The translations under genes and the position numbers were made by a program. A model generated the notes under the pieces. That model had not been told where the DNA came from. It saw nothing but the letters and a program-made list of their open reading frames with translations, and ran no database searches. Shown here in pieces: positions 15,302 to 23,846 of a DNA stretch of 64,000 nt. The stretch is from PFJX01 sp964466195 (GTDB taxonomy: Bacteria > Pseudomonadota > Gammaproteobacteria > Burkholderiales > Thiobacillaceae): positions 183,370-247,369 of the forward strand of contig CAYXMQ010000003.1 in NCBI GenBank assembly GCA_964466195.1. Direction: 5' to 3'. Positions within the stretch are counted from its first letter, which is position 1, and every line of letters starts with the position of its first letter.

Positions 15302-18300
15302 ATGGCTTTGCCGACAGACACCTTAGGGCCGTTTGACGTCAGGACCGATGACCTGATCCAGATCGACGCTGGCCAAGCCGTCGAACTGTTTCGGCAACTT
15401 CTTGTCATCGAGGCCGTCAAGGCAGGCATTCCCATTACCGGCGTCGACGTCCCTGCGGCAATCAACGTCGCTGACGGCGGCATCGACGCCGAAGTCGCCG
15501 GCCTGTCTGGGGCAGCTCTGCCAGCCGGCTTGATCTCCGAAGGACTGACCCGCTACCAAATCAAGACCGGAAGCTTCTCTGCCTCTACGGCCTCCGACAT
15601 TCGGTCGTTGCTTGTCCAGCCGAAGTTCGCCAGTGGCAACCACCAGCGTACCAAGGCCGAACTCCAGCCGCGAGTGCTTAGCTGTTTCGAGAAGGGCGGA
15701 ACCTTCGTCGTTGTGCTATTCGGCTCGGACTTAGTCGGCACAAAAGATGATCACGGTCCGAGCCAGATAAGCAAGTTCATGGCGGGCATTGATCCCGAAT
15801 TCGCCAAAGTGAAGGTGCGGATCATCCGGGCCAACCAGCTGTGCTCCGCGATCAAGGTGCTGGCACCCGGCATCGCGATGCGCTTGAACCGCGTGCATGG
15901 CTACGACAACACAGTCTTCCATGACCTGTCGTTCATGGAAGACTCCTGCGACCTCGAGATTGACATCTACCAGCAGACGGAGGAGCTCAACAGAGCCGCC
16001 GAGCAGATCAAACTGGCCGCCGACAGCGCCAATGGATTTCAGCACGTGCGTGTGCTTGGCGACGCGGGCGCCGGCAAGACGCACCTCATTTATCGCTCGC
16101 TTAGTGCCTCGCAGCTCAGTGGCTGCGTCTTGTACTGCCGAGATCCGGAGCAAGCCTTTGCGAGCGTAGCAATGGAGGCTTTGAGGCAGATGGCGCCGAA
16201 GACCACCATCATCCTGGTTGCCGATGAATGCGACCTGGATACTGCGGAAGAGTTGACGTCGTTGTTTAGGAGGCTGGCGACCAGGATGCTACTCGTGACC
16301 GCTGACAAGGTGGCCGAACCTGCCAGTGCGCATGCAAACACACAGGTCATCGACATGCCGCGACTCGAACAGCCTGTGGTCGCCGACATTTTCAAGGGCT
16401 ATGGCATCCCCTCGGACAGCGCAAGCTGGCTGGCAAGCTTGTGTGAGGGATCGCCTCGGGCGGCTCACCAGCTTGGCCAATACATCCAAAACAATCCTGA
16501 CCAGCAGCCCTCTCAGCAACTGGCCCACCTAGACAGGCTCTGGGACCGCATCGTATGTGCCCCCCACAACGTCGATTCTGCCGAGGGGTACGACAGGCTG
16601 GCAGTGATCCGGACGCTTGCTCTTTTCCGGCAGGTCGCGTGGGAAACAGTGGATGGGCCAGCAGTTCAGGCTGCGGTGCTGGCAGCGCTGAGGCACTTGG
16701 ACCGGGCCTTTTCTGAGCACAGGCTGTCACGCACTGTCAGCGAATTGCGAAGACGGCGGGTGCTGCAAGGGCCAAGAGTGCTGCTGATATCACCGAAGCT
16801 GCTTCACGTTGCCATGTGGAAGAGCTGGTTTGAGCAGTACGCCTACATGGTGGACGTCCAACAACTGCGTGAGGGTCTTGATGCCCGTATGCAGGCGCAC
16901 TTCGACGCCATGCTCATGTTCGTCCAGGAGTCCAAAGCAGCGACAGTGTGGGCGGATAGGCTGATGGGTGAAGGCGGGATGTTTGCGTTGCTGGCGGGCT
17001 ACAAAACCACCAGTGGCGCCAGCCTTTTTTTCGCGATAGCGCAGGCTAAACCCAAGGCAGCCCTGCGCCGTTTTGCCGCTGCCTTGGGTGCTGCAACGGT
17101 TGAGGACCGCCATGAGTTGTTCATAGGGGATGCGCGTCGCACCGCCGTCCACCGGCTCGAGCAGCTCGCCATCCCTGCTGAGACGTTCTTCGAAGCCGCG
17201 GAATGCTTGCTTCTACTGGCCGAGGCCGAAAACGAGAGCTGGTCCAACAACTCGACGGGCGTCTTTATCTCGCTGTTCGGCCTTGGATATGGGCCAGTTG
17301 CCGCGTCTGAAATGTCGCCAGTCGACAAGATCGACTACCTGCGCAGGTTACTGCGCAGTGAGGTGCCGTTCCGAAGAGAAATTGCCATTCAGGCGTTGGG
17401 TAAGAGCCTTGAACCCTTCATGAGCCGGACTAGTATCGACGAGGTGATCGGCTTGCGGCGTCTGCCAGATCGCTGGAAGCCAAAGACCTACGAAGAGCTG
17501 TACGACGCGTATGCAGCCCATGTGGGGCTGCTGGAAGAAGCTGTCGACTACCTGCCTGCCGCGGAAGCCACTGAGGCAGCCAAGGCGATTTTGAGCCACG
17601 CCAGAAGCCTCATCCTGATCGTCCCGCTAGCCAAAACGATCCAGGTATTTCTGCGCCGCGCCGCCGCGATGCCAGGCCTGCGCGAGCAATGCATCGAGAC
17701 CGTCGTGGCCACTCTTCACTACGAAGGCAAGGTGCTGCCTGAAACAGTTAAATCTGAACTCAACGTCATCCGTGCTCAACTGACGGAGTCCTCCTTCTCG
17801 AACAAGCTGCGCCGCCATGCGGGTATGAAGCTGATTGAGGACAACTTCGACGCTGAGGGGCAGTATTCCGATGCAGCGGGACCGGAGTTGATTCAGCTTG
17901 CCGCCGACGTCGCTGCCAACCCGGAGTTGCTGGCACCAGAGCTAGCATGGCTTGTTACGGACGAGGCCAAGAACGGCTACCAGTTCGGCCAGCTTCTCGG
18001 TCAAGCCGATGACATTAAATTGTGGCCCCCCATTCTTTCGGCATGGATCAAAGCCGGCGAGCAGCGGTCCGACTTCTTTATTGGCGGGTATCTGTCTGCA
18101 TGGCACCTCAAGAAACTCGATTTGTGGGAGGGGATCGTCGAAATCTTGCTTTCGAATGCTGAGATTCGCAGTTCCGTGCTTGGCCTCGTCTGGCGTTCAG
18201 GTATGAGCGATCACATCGCCAGGGCTTTACTGGCCATGGGGAAGCGGGGCGAAATTGATCCGAAGGGTTTCCGGCTGTTCGTCTATGGCGGCATCGTCAA

Positions 18301-19171
18301 CCAGCTGCCAATGGATGTACTCGAAGGCATCGTCGACCTGCTGCTGGAGGGCGACGACCCGAGCGCTCCTGATGCCGCGCTGGAAATCCTTGATTCACGG
18401 CTGCGAGGCCATCCCGACGAATTAAGCATCCTGTCGAACCGCATCGAGCGGGTACTGAATTCGGCAGTGTTCGTCGAGGGCGCGGCGAGCAAGCATTCGA
18501 ACAACATGTCGCTATTCCATTGGAACCAGATCGCAAACCGCCTGCTCGACTTCGATCCCGACGCTGGAACAAAGCTTGCAGTGCGGTGCATTGCCAACTT
18601 CGCTAACGTCAACAGCATCACCGCTGGCTTCCACCCCGAGCCGTTGGAGTTCCTGTCCAAGGCGGCCCAGGCAAATCCCGCCGTCGTCTGGCCGGCCATT
18701 GCCCACCGGCTAGAGATACAACGAAAAGAGATCGGGACCTGGCATCTGCTGCATTGGCTTAAAGGTGGTCGATCAATACATGAGGCCGACGAGGCGGGTC
18801 TTGACGCCATCCCGGCGCCGGTGGTCTTTGAATGGGTGGATGTCGATGCCGGAGACCGCGCATGGATTCTTGCCGAGCACTGCCCGCCAATCATCTCCAG
18901 GCCGGATGAGCCCGCCACCTTCGCGCGGCAGATGCTAGAACGTTACGGCGCAATAGAGCAGGTTCGGCGCAGCTTGCATGCCAACAACTTCTCTGAGGGT
19001 TGGAGCGGGCCAGCTAGCGAGCATTACCGTCGAAAACTCACAGCTCTGGACGCCCATTTCGAAGTCGAAACCAATAACAACGTCCGCATGTGGCTAAAGG
19101 AGCATCGCGAACAGCTTGAACGGAGCATCGAACGAGAGATGGAACAGGAGCTCCGCGAAAGCGAGCATTAA
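15302..19171 (+). CDS. Large nuclease-like / STAND NTPase / helical-repeat protein, candidate antiphage (Avs-like)
   Basis: 1289 residues. An N-terminal restriction-endonuclease-like region (about 20-200) has GGIDAEV (Asp58, Asp62 and Glu64 nearby) followed by RYQIKTG (Q86-x-K88), a PD-(D/E)XK pattern. The NTPase has Walker A GDAGAGKT (253-260), Walker B IILVADECD (303-311), a sensor strand RMLLVTAD and the GxP motif EGSPRAAHQLG (G383-S-P385) seen in STAND ATPases. Residues about 450-1250 are long amphipathic helices without clear motifs, like a TPR/HEAT sensor; the tail is charged coil. Start: ATG at 15302 with AGGAG 5 bases upstream; the frame is open further back. Effector-STAND-repeat order matches Avs-type defence proteins, but the family is not assigned. 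Base usage seems less GC-biased than neighbours. It is enclosed by inverted repeats. Confidence 0.75.
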   Translation: MALPTDTLGPFDVRTDDLIQIDAGQAVELFRQLLVIEAVKAGIPITGVDVPAAINVADGGIDAEVAGLSGAALPAGLISEGLTRYQIKTGSFSASTASDIRSLLVQPKFASGNHQRTKAELQPRVLSCFEKGGTFVVVLFGSDLVGTKDDHGPSQISKFMAGIDPEFAKVKVRIIRANQLCSAIKVLAPGIAMRLNRVHGYDNTVFHDLSFMEDSCDLEIDIYQQTEELNRAAEQIKLAADSANGFQHVRVLGDAGAGKTHLIYRSLSASQLSGCVLYCRDPEQAFASVAMEALRQMAPKTTIILVADECDLDTAEELTSLFRRLATRMLLVTADKVAEPASAHANTQVIDMPRLEQPVVADIFKGYGIPSDSASWLASLCEGSPRAAHQLGQYIQNNPDQQPSQQLAHLDRLWDRIVCAPHNVDSAEGYDRLAVIRTLALFRQVAWETVDGPAVQAAVLAALRHLDRAFSEHRLSRTVSELRRRRVLQGPRVLLISPKLLHVAMWKSWFEQYAYMVDVQQLREGLDARMQAHFDAMLMFVQESKAATVWADRLMGEGGMFALLAGYKTTSGASLFFAIAQAKPKAALRRFAAALGAATVEDRHELFIGDARRTAVHRLEQLAIPAETFFEAAECLLLLAEAENESWSNNSTGVFISLFGLGYGPVAASEMSPVDKIDYLRRLLRSEVPFRREIAIQALGKSLEPFMSRTSIDEVIGLRRLPDRWKPKTYEELYDAYAAHVGLLEEAVDYLPAAEATEAAKAILSHARSLILIVPLAKTIQVFLRRAAAMPGLREQCIETVVATLHYEGKVLPETVKSELNVIRAQLTESSFSNKLRRHAGMKLIEDNFDAEGQYSDAAGPELIQLAADVAANPELLAPELAWLVTDEAKNGYQFGQLLGQADDIKLWPPILSAWIKAGEQRSDFFIGGYLSAWHLKKLDLWEGIVEILLSNAEIRSSVLGLVWRSGMSDHIARALLAMGKRGEIDPKGFRLFVYGGIVNQLPMDVLEGIVDLLLEGDDPSAPDAALEILDSRLRGHPDELSILSNRIERVLNSAVFVEGAASKHSNNMSLFHWNQIANRLLDFDPDAGTKLAVRCIANFANVNSITAGFHPEPLEFLSKAAQANPAVVWPAIAHRLEIQRKEIGTWHLLHWLKGGRSIHEADEAGLDAIPAPVVFEWVDVDAGDRAWILAEHCPPIISRPDEPATFARQMLERYGAIEQVRRSLHANNFSEGWSGPASEHYRRKLTALDAHFEVETNNNVRMWLKEHREQLERSIEREMEQELRESEH

Positions 19172-19668
19172 GGCTCGCGCGTCGTGGTCTACACGCGAAG
19201 CTGGTGCGAGAAGGCATGCGGGCGTCGTTCTATGAGATCAGGGCTCTGCAAGCCCTCCCAGCTACGACATGTTGTGTGCGAGTGCGGAATGCTTCCGTAA
19301 ACATGCGGAAGCCCGGTTCGTGGGCAGCCGTATGAACGGTCTCGAAGAAAGCTGACGTTCGACGCCAAAACGGCACCAAGGTCGCTTTCTCGCCGGAGAT
19401 CTGTCATTCGTTCGGCGCTGGTCGTACGGAAGGATTGGCCGAGCAGCAGAAGTGCGCAGGAAGCTAGTGAATGCCAGCTCAACCCCGGATAGCCGACTGC
19501 CATGACGTCGCAGGCTGGGCAGCTCCACGGGGGGCAAACCGTCGTGGATATCCTCGTTCAACAATGCGTGCTTCGAGCAGGCCCGGGGCACACAGGGCCC
19601 GTTTCCATACGGGATTCCGGCTACCCGATTTATTGCTGAGCCGGTTATTGCGTGGTTTAAAACGCGGC
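19172..19668. other. Intergenic region downstream of the STAND gene
   Basis: About 500 bases with no credible gene. It holds small GC hairpins (for example GCCCGGTTCGTGGGC near 19311), the right inverted repeat, and near 19630-19675 three copies of TTATTGC, the last of which covers the stop codon of the next gene. Frames on the minus strand of 104-109 codons have no ribosome sites and unnatural composition. Confidence 0.5.
19354..19443. repeat. Right 90-bp inverted repeat bounding the STAND gene
   Basis: Reverse complement of 15151-15240 with about 7 mismatches in 90. With the left copy it encloses 4.29 kb carrying only the STAND gene. No direct repeat of the flanking bases (target duplication) was seen. 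Confidence 0.9.
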
Positions 19669-20337
19669 TTATTGCGGTGCGTCGGTAAAACGGATGCGGG
19701 TGCGCAATTCGCCTTCAAACCAGGCTTCGAAGGCGACCTCGTGCGCGTGCTGGCTGACGGCGAAGCCGGGTTGCGGCGCGGGATGGATGTCGAGGAAGCG
19801 CAGTCCGGGCGCTTCCATCCGCACGCGCAGGCTGACCCGCATCGGGTAATAGCCATCGAGAAAGCGGCGCATGTAAGGGCCATTGGACAGGCTGTAGCGG
19901 TGCTCGCCGTCCGCGGTCAGCGCCTGCGTTTCCGCCTCGATGCAGATCAAGGCGTTGCGCCCGATCTGTTCCATCTGCACGCTGTTCTGCTCGACCCGGC
20001 TGCGGCCGATGTTTTCGCTGCGCACGATGGCGATGTCACGAATGCGATCCTGGCGGTACACGATCTGCAGGTCGGGTACCGGGTCGAGGTGGCGGTGGCA
20101 TTGTTCCAGCTTGACCCAGCCGCTCAACAGGCTTTCCTTGCTCACCGTGATCAGGTTCTGATGATGGTGAACCGGGGTGGGCGGCGCGGCGGATAAAAAG
20201 CGCAGATCGCCTTCATTGACGTCGGCGACGCCTTTGAAAAACAGTTCCTCTTCGCTGGCCGCATTGACCAAGCGAGGCAGCAGGGCGGCAAGGAGAATGA
20301 TCCCGCGCAGGAAAGGCTTAGTTCGCAGGCAATACAC
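19669..20337 (-). CDS. Conserved-looking exported protein of unknown function
   Basis: I do not recognise the family. With a GTG start at 20337 the product is 222 residues and begins with a plausible signal peptide (YCLRTKPFLRGIILLAALL...LVNA, then ASEEELFF). The mature part is mixed beta-rich sequence with LSNGPYMRRFLDGYYPMRVSLRV and ends in strands, which suggests a periplasmic beta-sandwich. No membrane helix follows. The start is uncertain: it overlaps the NlpC/P60 gene by 20 bases and has no clear ribosome site, so translation coupled to the upstream gene is likely. The two form a minus-strand pair. Confidence 0.6.
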   Translation of the reverse strand: MYCLRTKPFLRGIILLAALLPRLVNAASEEELFFKGVADVNEGDLRFLSAAPPTPVHHHQNLITVSKESLLSGWVKLEQCHRHLDPVPDLQIVYRQDRIRDIAIVRSENIGRSRVEQNSVQMEQIGRNALICIEAETQALTADGEHRYSLSNGPYMRRFLDGYYPMRVSLRVRMEAPGLRFLDIHPAPQPGFAVSQHAHEVAFEAWFEGELRTRIRFTDAPQ

Positions 20338-20818
20338 GGCGCGCGCCGTTGAAGCGATTCGCCCAGTATTTCTCATTGATGCGCGAGACGGTGACCTGCT
20401 TGGTGCGGCTGCTGCTGGCATGAACGAAGGTGCCGTTGCCGGCATAGATGCCGACGTGCGAATTGGGTTTCTTGCGCGTGTTGAAGAACACCAGATCGCC
20501 GGGTTTGAGTTCGTCTTGGCTGACCTTCTCGCCTTCCTGGCTCATTTCCGCCGCGCTGCGCGGCAAATTGATTTGGGCGGTTTCTTTGTATACAAGTTTG
20601 ACGAAGCCGCTGCAGTCGAGCCCCTTTTCCGGATTGTTGCTGCCGAATTTGTAGGGTGTGCCCAGCATGCTCAAGGCCTTCAACAGGGGTTGGGCTTTGG
20701 CTTTGACGCCTTCTGCGACGGACTGTTTGGCGGTTTCGTTGGCGGCTTCATCGGCACGTAACGGGCTGGCTAAAGTCAGTGCGGCAAGCAGGGCAAAAAC
20801 GAGGGGCAGGAATCGCAT
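20318..20818 (-). CDS. NlpC/P60-family peptidoglycan hydrolase
   Basis: A 166-residue exported cysteine peptidase. Signal peptide about 1-22 (MRFLPLVFALLAALTLA...RADE). The NlpC/P60 core has LDCSGFVKLVY with the nucleophile Cys, HVGIYAGNGTFVHAS with the catalytic His and third polar residue, and GDLVFF between. It would cut D-gamma-glutamyl-diaminopimelate links in the periplasm. The promoter side contains TTGTGTCAAATTTTTCGACAA (an imperfect inverted repeat) directly upstream. It overlaps the following unknown exported gene. Confidence 0.92.
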   Translation of the reverse strand: MRFLPLVFALLAALTLASPLRADEAANETAKQSVAEGVKAKAQPLLKALSMLGTPYKFGSNNPEKGLDCSGFVKLVYKETAQINLPRSAAEMSQEGEKVSQDELKPGDLVFFNTRKKPNSHVGIYAGNGTFVHASSSRTKQVTVSRINEKYWANRFNGARRVLPAN

Positions 20819-20944
20819 GAGTTAAATTTGTCGAAAAATTTGACACAAGATTGGCGCGATTAGGCCATCAAGACGCGATTTAGTCGATGGCTTTGTCTAC
20901 TATGGAAGCTGTATTTTTGATGTTTGGCTTTAAGGAAAGTCGCT

Positions 20945-21034
20945 ATGTATATTGAATCAATTGAAAAAAATAGGTCGTATTTCCTTGCCGCCGCTCCCGG
21001 CAAGACCGTCGCGTACCCGCTCGTAAGCGTTTAA
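20945..21034 (+). CDS. Possible 29-residue leader peptide upstream of ABC1 kinase
   Basis: The short frame MYIESIEKNRSYFLAAAPGK... starts at an ATG preceded by AGGAAAG at a good distance and stops 9 bases before the ABC1/UbiB gene. It may be a translated leader or a chance frame. No function can be assigned, and it is too short to judge by composition. Confidence 0.3.
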   Translation: MYIESIEKNRSYFLAAAPGKTVAYPLVSV

Positions 21035-21043
21035 GCGCCGACC

Positions 21044-22723
21044 ATGCTGCGCGAAACCCTTTCGATGGTGCGTGACCTGCCGCGTCTGCATGAGATTTCC
21101 TCGGTCTTGATTCGCTATGGCTGGGGCGATTTGGTGCGCATACTCGGCATATCGAATCTGCTGGAACGCGCCGGTCGGCTGCTGCATTGGAAAACATCCA
21201 ACGAGATCACGGGGCTCGATCTGCCGGTCCGCATTCGTCTGGCGTTGACCGAGCTCGGGCCGAGTTTCGTCAAGCTGGGCCAGATACTCGCCACCCGTGT
21301 CGATGTGTTTCCCGCCGCCTGGATTGCGGAATTCGAGAAACTGCACAGCCACGTGCCGCCGGTGCCGTTCGAGCAGTTGCAAGCCGATCTGGAGACCATT
21401 TGGGGCAGTAGCGTAGACAGCGTATTCGCTGTTTTCGAGCGTGAGCCCTTCGCCGCCGCGTCCATCGCCCAGGTGCATCGGGCGCGTCTGCATGATGGGA
21501 CGGCGGTCGTGGTCAAGATAAGGCGGCCGGATGTGCAGGCCAAAATCGATGCAGATCTGCGCATCCTGACGCATCTGGCGCGGCTGCTGGAACTGGAAAT
21601 GCCGGACATGCGCCGCTACCACGTGGTGCAGATCGTCGGCCAGTTGCAACGCTCGTTGCAGCGCGAACTCGACCTGGTCAAGGAGGCGCGCAATCTGGAG
21701 ACCTTCGCGCATCATTTTGAACAGGACGACAGCGTGCACATTCCCAAGGTGTATTGGGAATACTGCGCGGCTAGCGTCAATGTGCAGGAAGAGCTGGTCG
21801 GCATTCCCGGTTCGCAATTTGTGCGCGCCGCGGCGGAAGGCTATGACCTCAAGCTGCTGGCCGCGCGCGGCGCCGACGCCGTACTGAAGATGATTCTGGT
21901 GGACGGCTATTTCCATGCCGATCCGCATCCCGGCAATGTCATTTACCTGCCGGGAAACCGCATCGGGCTGATCGATTTCGGCATGGTCGGCCGGGTCACC
22001 GACAGCCGTCGTGAACAACTGATCGATTTTCTGGAAGCGCTGATTCAGAAAAACGAAACCGGCATGCTCAATGTGCTCACCGTTTGGGCGGGAGACGTCG
22101 AAATCGACGAGGAACGTCTGGCCTACGACATCTCTGAGATGGTATTCGGCTACGACAACTTGAGCTTGAAGGACATCCGCCTGGGCGCATTGTTGAGCGA
22201 AGTCACGGCGCTGATGCGCGATAACCAGCTGGCTTTGCCGCCCGACCTGACTTTGTTGTTCAAGGCCTTGATCACGCTGGAAGGCCTCGGCAATCAGCTC
22301 GATCCCGAATTCCATATGGTCGATCAACTGAAGCCCTTTGTCCGCCGCGTCCTGGAGGCGCGCTATTCGCCGCAGGCGTTGGCGCAGCGCGCCAAGCGCG
22401 GCGTCACCGAAATGGCCGAAATCATGTTCGGCCTGCCGCGTGATGTGGCGCGCCTGTTTCGCCGCGCGCGCAGCGGCCGCATGCGCATCGACCTCGATCT
22501 CAAGCGGCTCGATCATTTCGGCCAGCAACTCAACAGCGCCGCCAATCGCCTGACCATGGGCGTGCTGACCGCCTCGCTGGTGGTTGGCTCCAGCATCATC
22601 ATGACCGTGGAAGGCGGGCCGGAACTGTTCGGCTTGCCGTTTTTCGGCTTGCTGGGCTTCATCGTCGCCTTCTTCAACAGCGTCTGGATCGTTCTGTCGA
22701 TCTGGCGTTCGGGCAAGGAATAA
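21044..22723 (+). CDS. ABC1/UbiB-family atypical kinase-like protein
   Basis: A 559-residue membrane-associated protein. It has the family marks: LGPSFVKLGQILATR (KxGQ motif), the alanine-rich AAASIAQVHRA loop, VVVKIRRP with the lysine, and HADPHPGN plus LIDFGMVG as catalytic and metal loops. Two hydrophobic helices at the C terminus (about 505-555) should anchor it. UbiB/Coq8 members support ubiquinone synthesis through an ATPase activity; here there are no ubi genes next door, so it may be a paralogue with another lipid role. Start: ATG at 21044. Confidence 0.88.
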   Translation: MLRETLSMVRDLPRLHEISSVLIRYGWGDLVRILGISNLLERAGRLLHWKTSNEITGLDLPVRIRLALTELGPSFVKLGQILATRVDVFPAAWIAEFEKLHSHVPPVPFEQLQADLETIWGSSVDSVFAVFEREPFAAASIAQVHRARLHDGTAVVVKIRRPDVQAKIDADLRILTHLARLLELEMPDMRRYHVVQIVGQLQRSLQRELDLVKEARNLETFAHHFEQDDSVHIPKVYWEYCAASVNVQEELVGIPGSQFVRAAAEGYDLKLLAARGADAVLKMILVDGYFHADPHPGNVIYLPGNRIGLIDFGMVGRVTDSRREQLIDFLEALIQKNETGMLNVLTVWAGDVEIDEERLAYDISEMVFGYDNLSLKDIRLGALLSEVTALMRDNQLALPPDLTLLFKALITLEGLGNQLDPEFHMVDQLKPFVRRVLEARYSPQALAQRAKRGVTEMAEIMFGLPRDVARLFRRARSGRMRIDLDLKRLDHFGQQLNSAANRLTMGVLTASLVVGSSIIMTVEGGPELFGLPFFGLLGFIVAFFNSVWIVLSIWRSGKE

Positions 22724-22935
22724 GGCGGCGCAAAACTCGGTTCGGGCTGAAGTTTCCGTTTGCCTGCTCGATATCGAGCGACGCCGGGTTAAACTTTTGC
22801 CGCAAATGTCGCGCCGGCGACGCTCGAAGCCCTCTCAGCCGCGCGCGCTGGCGAGGGGAGCGAGTAATACGGGCATGGCGCAAACCTGCATTTTTCCGGG
22901 CAGCCTCAATGCGTATCGGTTTTGATGAGAGATAA
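22724..22935. other. Intergenic region upstream of carbonic anhydrase
   Basis: Just over 200 bases with no gene recognised. It contains a 16-codon frame (22875-22925) that I consider chance. No terminator with a clear U-tract is visible. Confidence 0.4.
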
Positions 22936-23829
22936 ATGATGAAACGTTCCGTCTGGTTGCTGCTGTTCGGTTTGCTGTTTTCGCTGCCTTTTTCAGCTCG
23001 CGTCCATGCCGCCGATTTACTCTCGATGAGTGAGGCGGAGAAGGAATTCATCCGCAGCATCGTCAGAGAAACGATCCGCGAATACGCCGCCATCCTCAAC
23101 GACAAGCAACAGACCAGCGGCGAGTCGAAAGAGATCCTGCGGGAGATCACGCAGAGCAATCGAAGCTTCATGCGCAAGAACAGCCCGGCCTATTACGCGC
23201 CCTTTCTCGACAACCAGCATCCGCGCGCCACGGTCGTCACCTGTTCCGATTCGCGCGTCCACACGCACGCGCTTGATGCCACGCCCGACGGCGACCTGTT
23301 CATGGTGCGCAATATCGGCAACCAGATCGCCACGGCGGAAGGCTCGGTGGAGTACGGCGTACATCACCTGCATACCCCGCTGTTGTTGATCGTCGGCCAT
23401 GTCGCCTGCGGTGCGATCAAGGCCGCCGCCGGTGATTACAGCAAGGAATCGGCTTCGATCCAGCGCGAACTCGACACCCTGCAGATTCCCAAAGGCGACT
23501 CGGGCCTCAACGGCGTCAAGCTCAACGTCAATAATCAGGTGCGTTGGGCCATGGGCAAGTTCGAGGAAGCCGTCATCGGCGGACGTCTTACCGTGGTCGG
23601 TGCGATTTACGACTTCAAGAACGAAATGCGGCAAGGCCAGGGCAGACTCAACATCGTCAACGTGAACGGCGAGACGAATTCAGCGAAAATCGCCCGACTC
23701 GACCTGATGCAAGGGCTGGATGCGCCAGCGGCCAAATCCGCCGTTCGCCGTACGCCGATGCGCAAGGCGCCAAAGTACAAGGTCGACGAGGAAGCCAGCG
23801 CCGATCAGGAAAAATCCGCCAAACACTAG
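22936..23829 (+). CDS. Exported beta-class carbonic anhydrase
   Basis: A 297-residue protein with an N-terminal signal peptide (about 1-25, ARVHA/AD). The beta-carbonic anhydrase core has zinc ligands Cys103 and Asp105-x-Arg107 in TCSDSR, and His155 and Cys158 in VGHVACGA. It converts CO2 and bicarbonate, here apparently in the periplasm. A helical segment (about 28-80) precedes the core and the C-terminal 40 residues are basic and low complexity. Most bacterial beta enzymes are cytoplasmic, so export is notable. It lies 17 bases before serC and could share its transcript. ATG-ATG start; the first is used. Confidence 0.92.
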   Translation: MMKRSVWLLLFGLLFSLPFSARVHAADLLSMSEAEKEFIRSIVRETIREYAAILNDKQQTSGESKEILREITQSNRSFMRKNSPAYYAPFLDNQHPRATVVTCSDSRVHTHALDATPDGDLFMVRNIGNQIATAEGSVEYGVHHLHTPLLLIVGHVACGAIKAAAGDYSKESASIQRELDTLQIPKGDSGLNGVKLNVNNQVRWAMGKFEEAVIGGRLTVVGAIYDFKNEMRQGQGRLNIVNVNGETNSAKIARLDLMQGLDAPAAKSAVRRTPMRKAPKYKVDEEASADQEKSAKH

Positions 23830-23846
23830 GAAGGACACTCAGCATC

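Noticed and set aside
19262..19350. Possible group II intron 3' end (GC hairpins near 19290-19340)
   Set aside because: I could not fit a domain V fold and there is no reverse transcriptase nearby.
15151..19443. Inverted repeats as integron attC or att sites
   Set aside because: No GTTRRRY/RYYYAAC cores or palindromic structure typical of attC were found, and no integrase is next to them.
19189..19591. Overlapping 104- and 109-codon minus-strand frames downstream of the STAND gene
   Set aside because: They span the inverted repeat in unnatural composition, with no start signal.
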